This document shows, piece after piece, positions 58,601-61,600 of a DNA stretch of 64,000 nt (position 1 is its first letter; every line of letters begins with the position of its first letter). Below the pieces are notes generated by a model. The model ran no database searches. It worked only from the letters and a program-made list of their open reading frames with translations, and was not told the origin of the DNA. The stretch comes from Sclerodactyla briareus (Eukaryota > Echinodermata > Holothuroidea > Dendrochirotida > Sclerodactylidae), in NCBI GenBank assembly GCA_026419785.1, contig JAODTK010004176.1:288649-352648 (forward strand). The letters are read 5' to 3'. The translations under genes were made by a program, and so were the position numbers.

Positions 58601-61600
58601 CGATCCGATTATCGGTAGTTAAGAGCTCTAATACTAATCTAAACATTAATTGCACATACTACCCTCTGGCATCCCTGAGATCAACTTCTAGGGAAGGTTC
58701 AGTGGTTGGTGGGATGGTGGGCTCCAGGTCAAAGGTACATTCACCACCACATGGATCACCCACATATGGGGCTGGGGCAGGTGTATCAACAGTCAACCCC
58801 AGGAGTCTGTTTCGGCGCGGCGGGTGACATTCTGCTCGTAGCTCTTGACAGAAACGTGGTTCCATCCGTGAGTGATTAGTGATGATAGTGTGCACTCCTA
58901 CCAAAGAGAAAGTTGTTAAACTTAGTTTACAAGTGACAAGTCAATGCTAATATTATAACTTTGTCAAGAATTAGGCGAGCCCCAAATATCTCTTGAGGAA
59001 ACAGAAAACAAATATTCATGGCAACCCTTAATTAGGAAATTAAACAAAGGTCATAAGCACAGAATAAACAAGATTCCCCCCATAGCAAAGATCGTTACGG
59101 CTTATTTTTTTAAATGACACTGCTATTGAAAACGCAACCAATTCATTCCATGTTTCATATGTTATGTTGTATGTAGGGGAGGAAATCTGTAGAGTTTTGT
59201 ACTGGCAGGATTCGTAATTTCGGCAGGGTAGTTTAGAAAGATTGTTTGACATGTGGGTTCAATGTCAAAATGCCATTGTCCCTCATGACCTTTGACCAAA
59301 TAATTATCATTTAATTAGACTCCGTACTGACGAACAGGCTTATTCACCAGTGATACTGAGTACGTAATGATTCAAGGGCCACTTCCCAATTTAATTTCAA
59401 AGGGAGGTGGAGGGGGCATAGATCTATATTACAAGCCAACTATAGCATGATAATTCAGAAGAATCCATCAACCTCTAAGAGAGCTGGTGAGTCTTAACGA
59501 TTCCATTATTAATAAAACTACCTCTGACAACATTCGCTCCACTAAAGCAAATGACCCTACTTCACAAACTTGCCGATAATGCCTGTTACAATCTTTACAG
59601 GAATAACTCTATGGGACTGACCTGTCTCTGCTAACATCATCGGGACGGTTGCAGAATACCATTCCATGCTGTAGGTTACTCCAAGGATGCTCAAGACCAC
59701 CTGACCATTCTCCACACTGGTGTGAGGGCCAATGGGGTCCCGCATCAACACGAAATTGAGGTCGAACGTCACGTTCGTCCCGACAAAGGCACCGTCAGTC
59801 TCAGTGGTGAGGTCTTGATGGGCTGGCTGGAGTATTGCATTCAGAGTGCAGTATGATCCATGGGTCTCTCCAATCACCAGAAGAGTGAATTGTCTCTCCC
59901 CTGGCCTGACAGTATCGCGGTCACCGAGGATATCGCAGTGCGCCCTCTACTGCTCCGACACCCAACCCGAAAAAAAAAAAAGTGGTAACACAGCACGAAG
60001 TTGAGATCACTGCCACCTATGAGGAGCGGTAGCTAACTCTGCATCAATTGTATGGTGGTAACGTAGCAGGAGGTCTACCTCCCCTAATGAGAAAGATGGA
60101 GGGAGTGCTCTCTCCTGAATCAGTCAGATCACAACAGCCAATCCCAAGCGGGGGAATCACCGGCATAGCGGTATAAGACAGAGACCAGATCAGCCATTGT
60201 GCTCAATTGAATGGGAACCTGTCCACTGTACGCAATTTTAAAAAAAATAAGGCGCCAGCTCAGTGACATAGCCACAGAGAAGGGTTAAATCCCACCCCCC
60301 CCCCCCACCCCTCCTCCAGGACACGAACCTTGGGAGGTGAACACACAAATTCCAACCACTGTGCAGTGGAAGTTTTGTTGGCTGTTTCTGTACCGTTTGC
60401 ACCTTCTCATGTCTAGGGCCCCATGAATTGCATATATTTGCCATATTGAGGGGGATGGTGCACTTCAATCCCTCCAGGAGCTCTCTCACCACCCGCCTCT
60501 CTTCCCAAGGAAATCCACAATGCCAATATGGAACTAGGAAGCCAAAGTCAGTGTGATTCTCAAACTGACCCTAATCCCGACTAATTGAGCACTGTCCACT
60601 TCATACCAGGATGAAGTATGAGCCCGGCCCCATCCATCTAGTGAGGTCAAGTTATCGTATTGTCTTGTCTTGTCTGGTGTTTACTATGCAACACCAACTA
60701 TGTGGTTTTATACTATGGGCATGAGGGGGGGGGGGGTGTGGGGAAGCACACAACAAGCACAAGGCTTATTGAAGAGGTCAGAGTTGAAGATGATGATGAC
60801 GAAGTTACACCATCACCATGAAAACACCACCGGACTACTTAATCCTGCATAGTGAGACTATTTATTATTATTTTGATAGCATGGTGCGTGCATTGGAACC
60901 AACCTCCCACTTGCCTGGGTCATAAATCCTCTTCTGATAGAAAAACAAGGCGAACAATGTCACCTTCTGTTTCATCAAAAGTGGGGATATATACACGTTG
61001 GCGGTGGACCGCAGGCGATGTCTCGTTTGTAGGGGGTCATGGGGGTGGGGCATGCCCTCCGCCACACAATCTCCATCAGGGAGAAAGAAGTTGTGAAACT
61101 TCTATGAAAAAGAGGACGGGGGAAAGGCACAGGGAGAGGGTGAATTAGGGAATTAGAATGAGATGAAAATATGGCAAACACCACTTGCGTAATGATGTAT
61201 AGTAAATGGACTCGACTCCTGAATAGGAAAAGTCAAGTGAGACACTGCCTTTTCAAATGCCAAAATCCTGCACTATTTACCTGTCTCAGGGTCTCCTTTC
61301 TCCAGGATTGACCCATTGATGGTATAGACCACAACTGCTCTTTGAAAGTGCATAAGGCAGGCAAATTCCTGAACACTATAACCTCCATGTTAGCCTGAAA
61401 TCCTGAAGATTATTAATATCAAGGATGGTCGGGGATCTTCATGTCAACTTTATAGTAGCATAATGGGCCAACTGATATAACAGGTGGTAGGTCCGGATCA
61501 GCAGCCAGCTACTTGTAGTTTGGTCAAGGGCGCTTCCTCTCACTACTAGTAATAGATCTACCATTGCCTCCCCCACTCCAAGAGGGTCCATCAGCAGATT

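Noticed and set aside
58398..58622. 74-codon + strand frame with a hydrophobic start and several cysteines
   Set aside because: It could look like a small secreted peptide, but nothing supports a promoter or homology, and it lies inside the polycystin gene.
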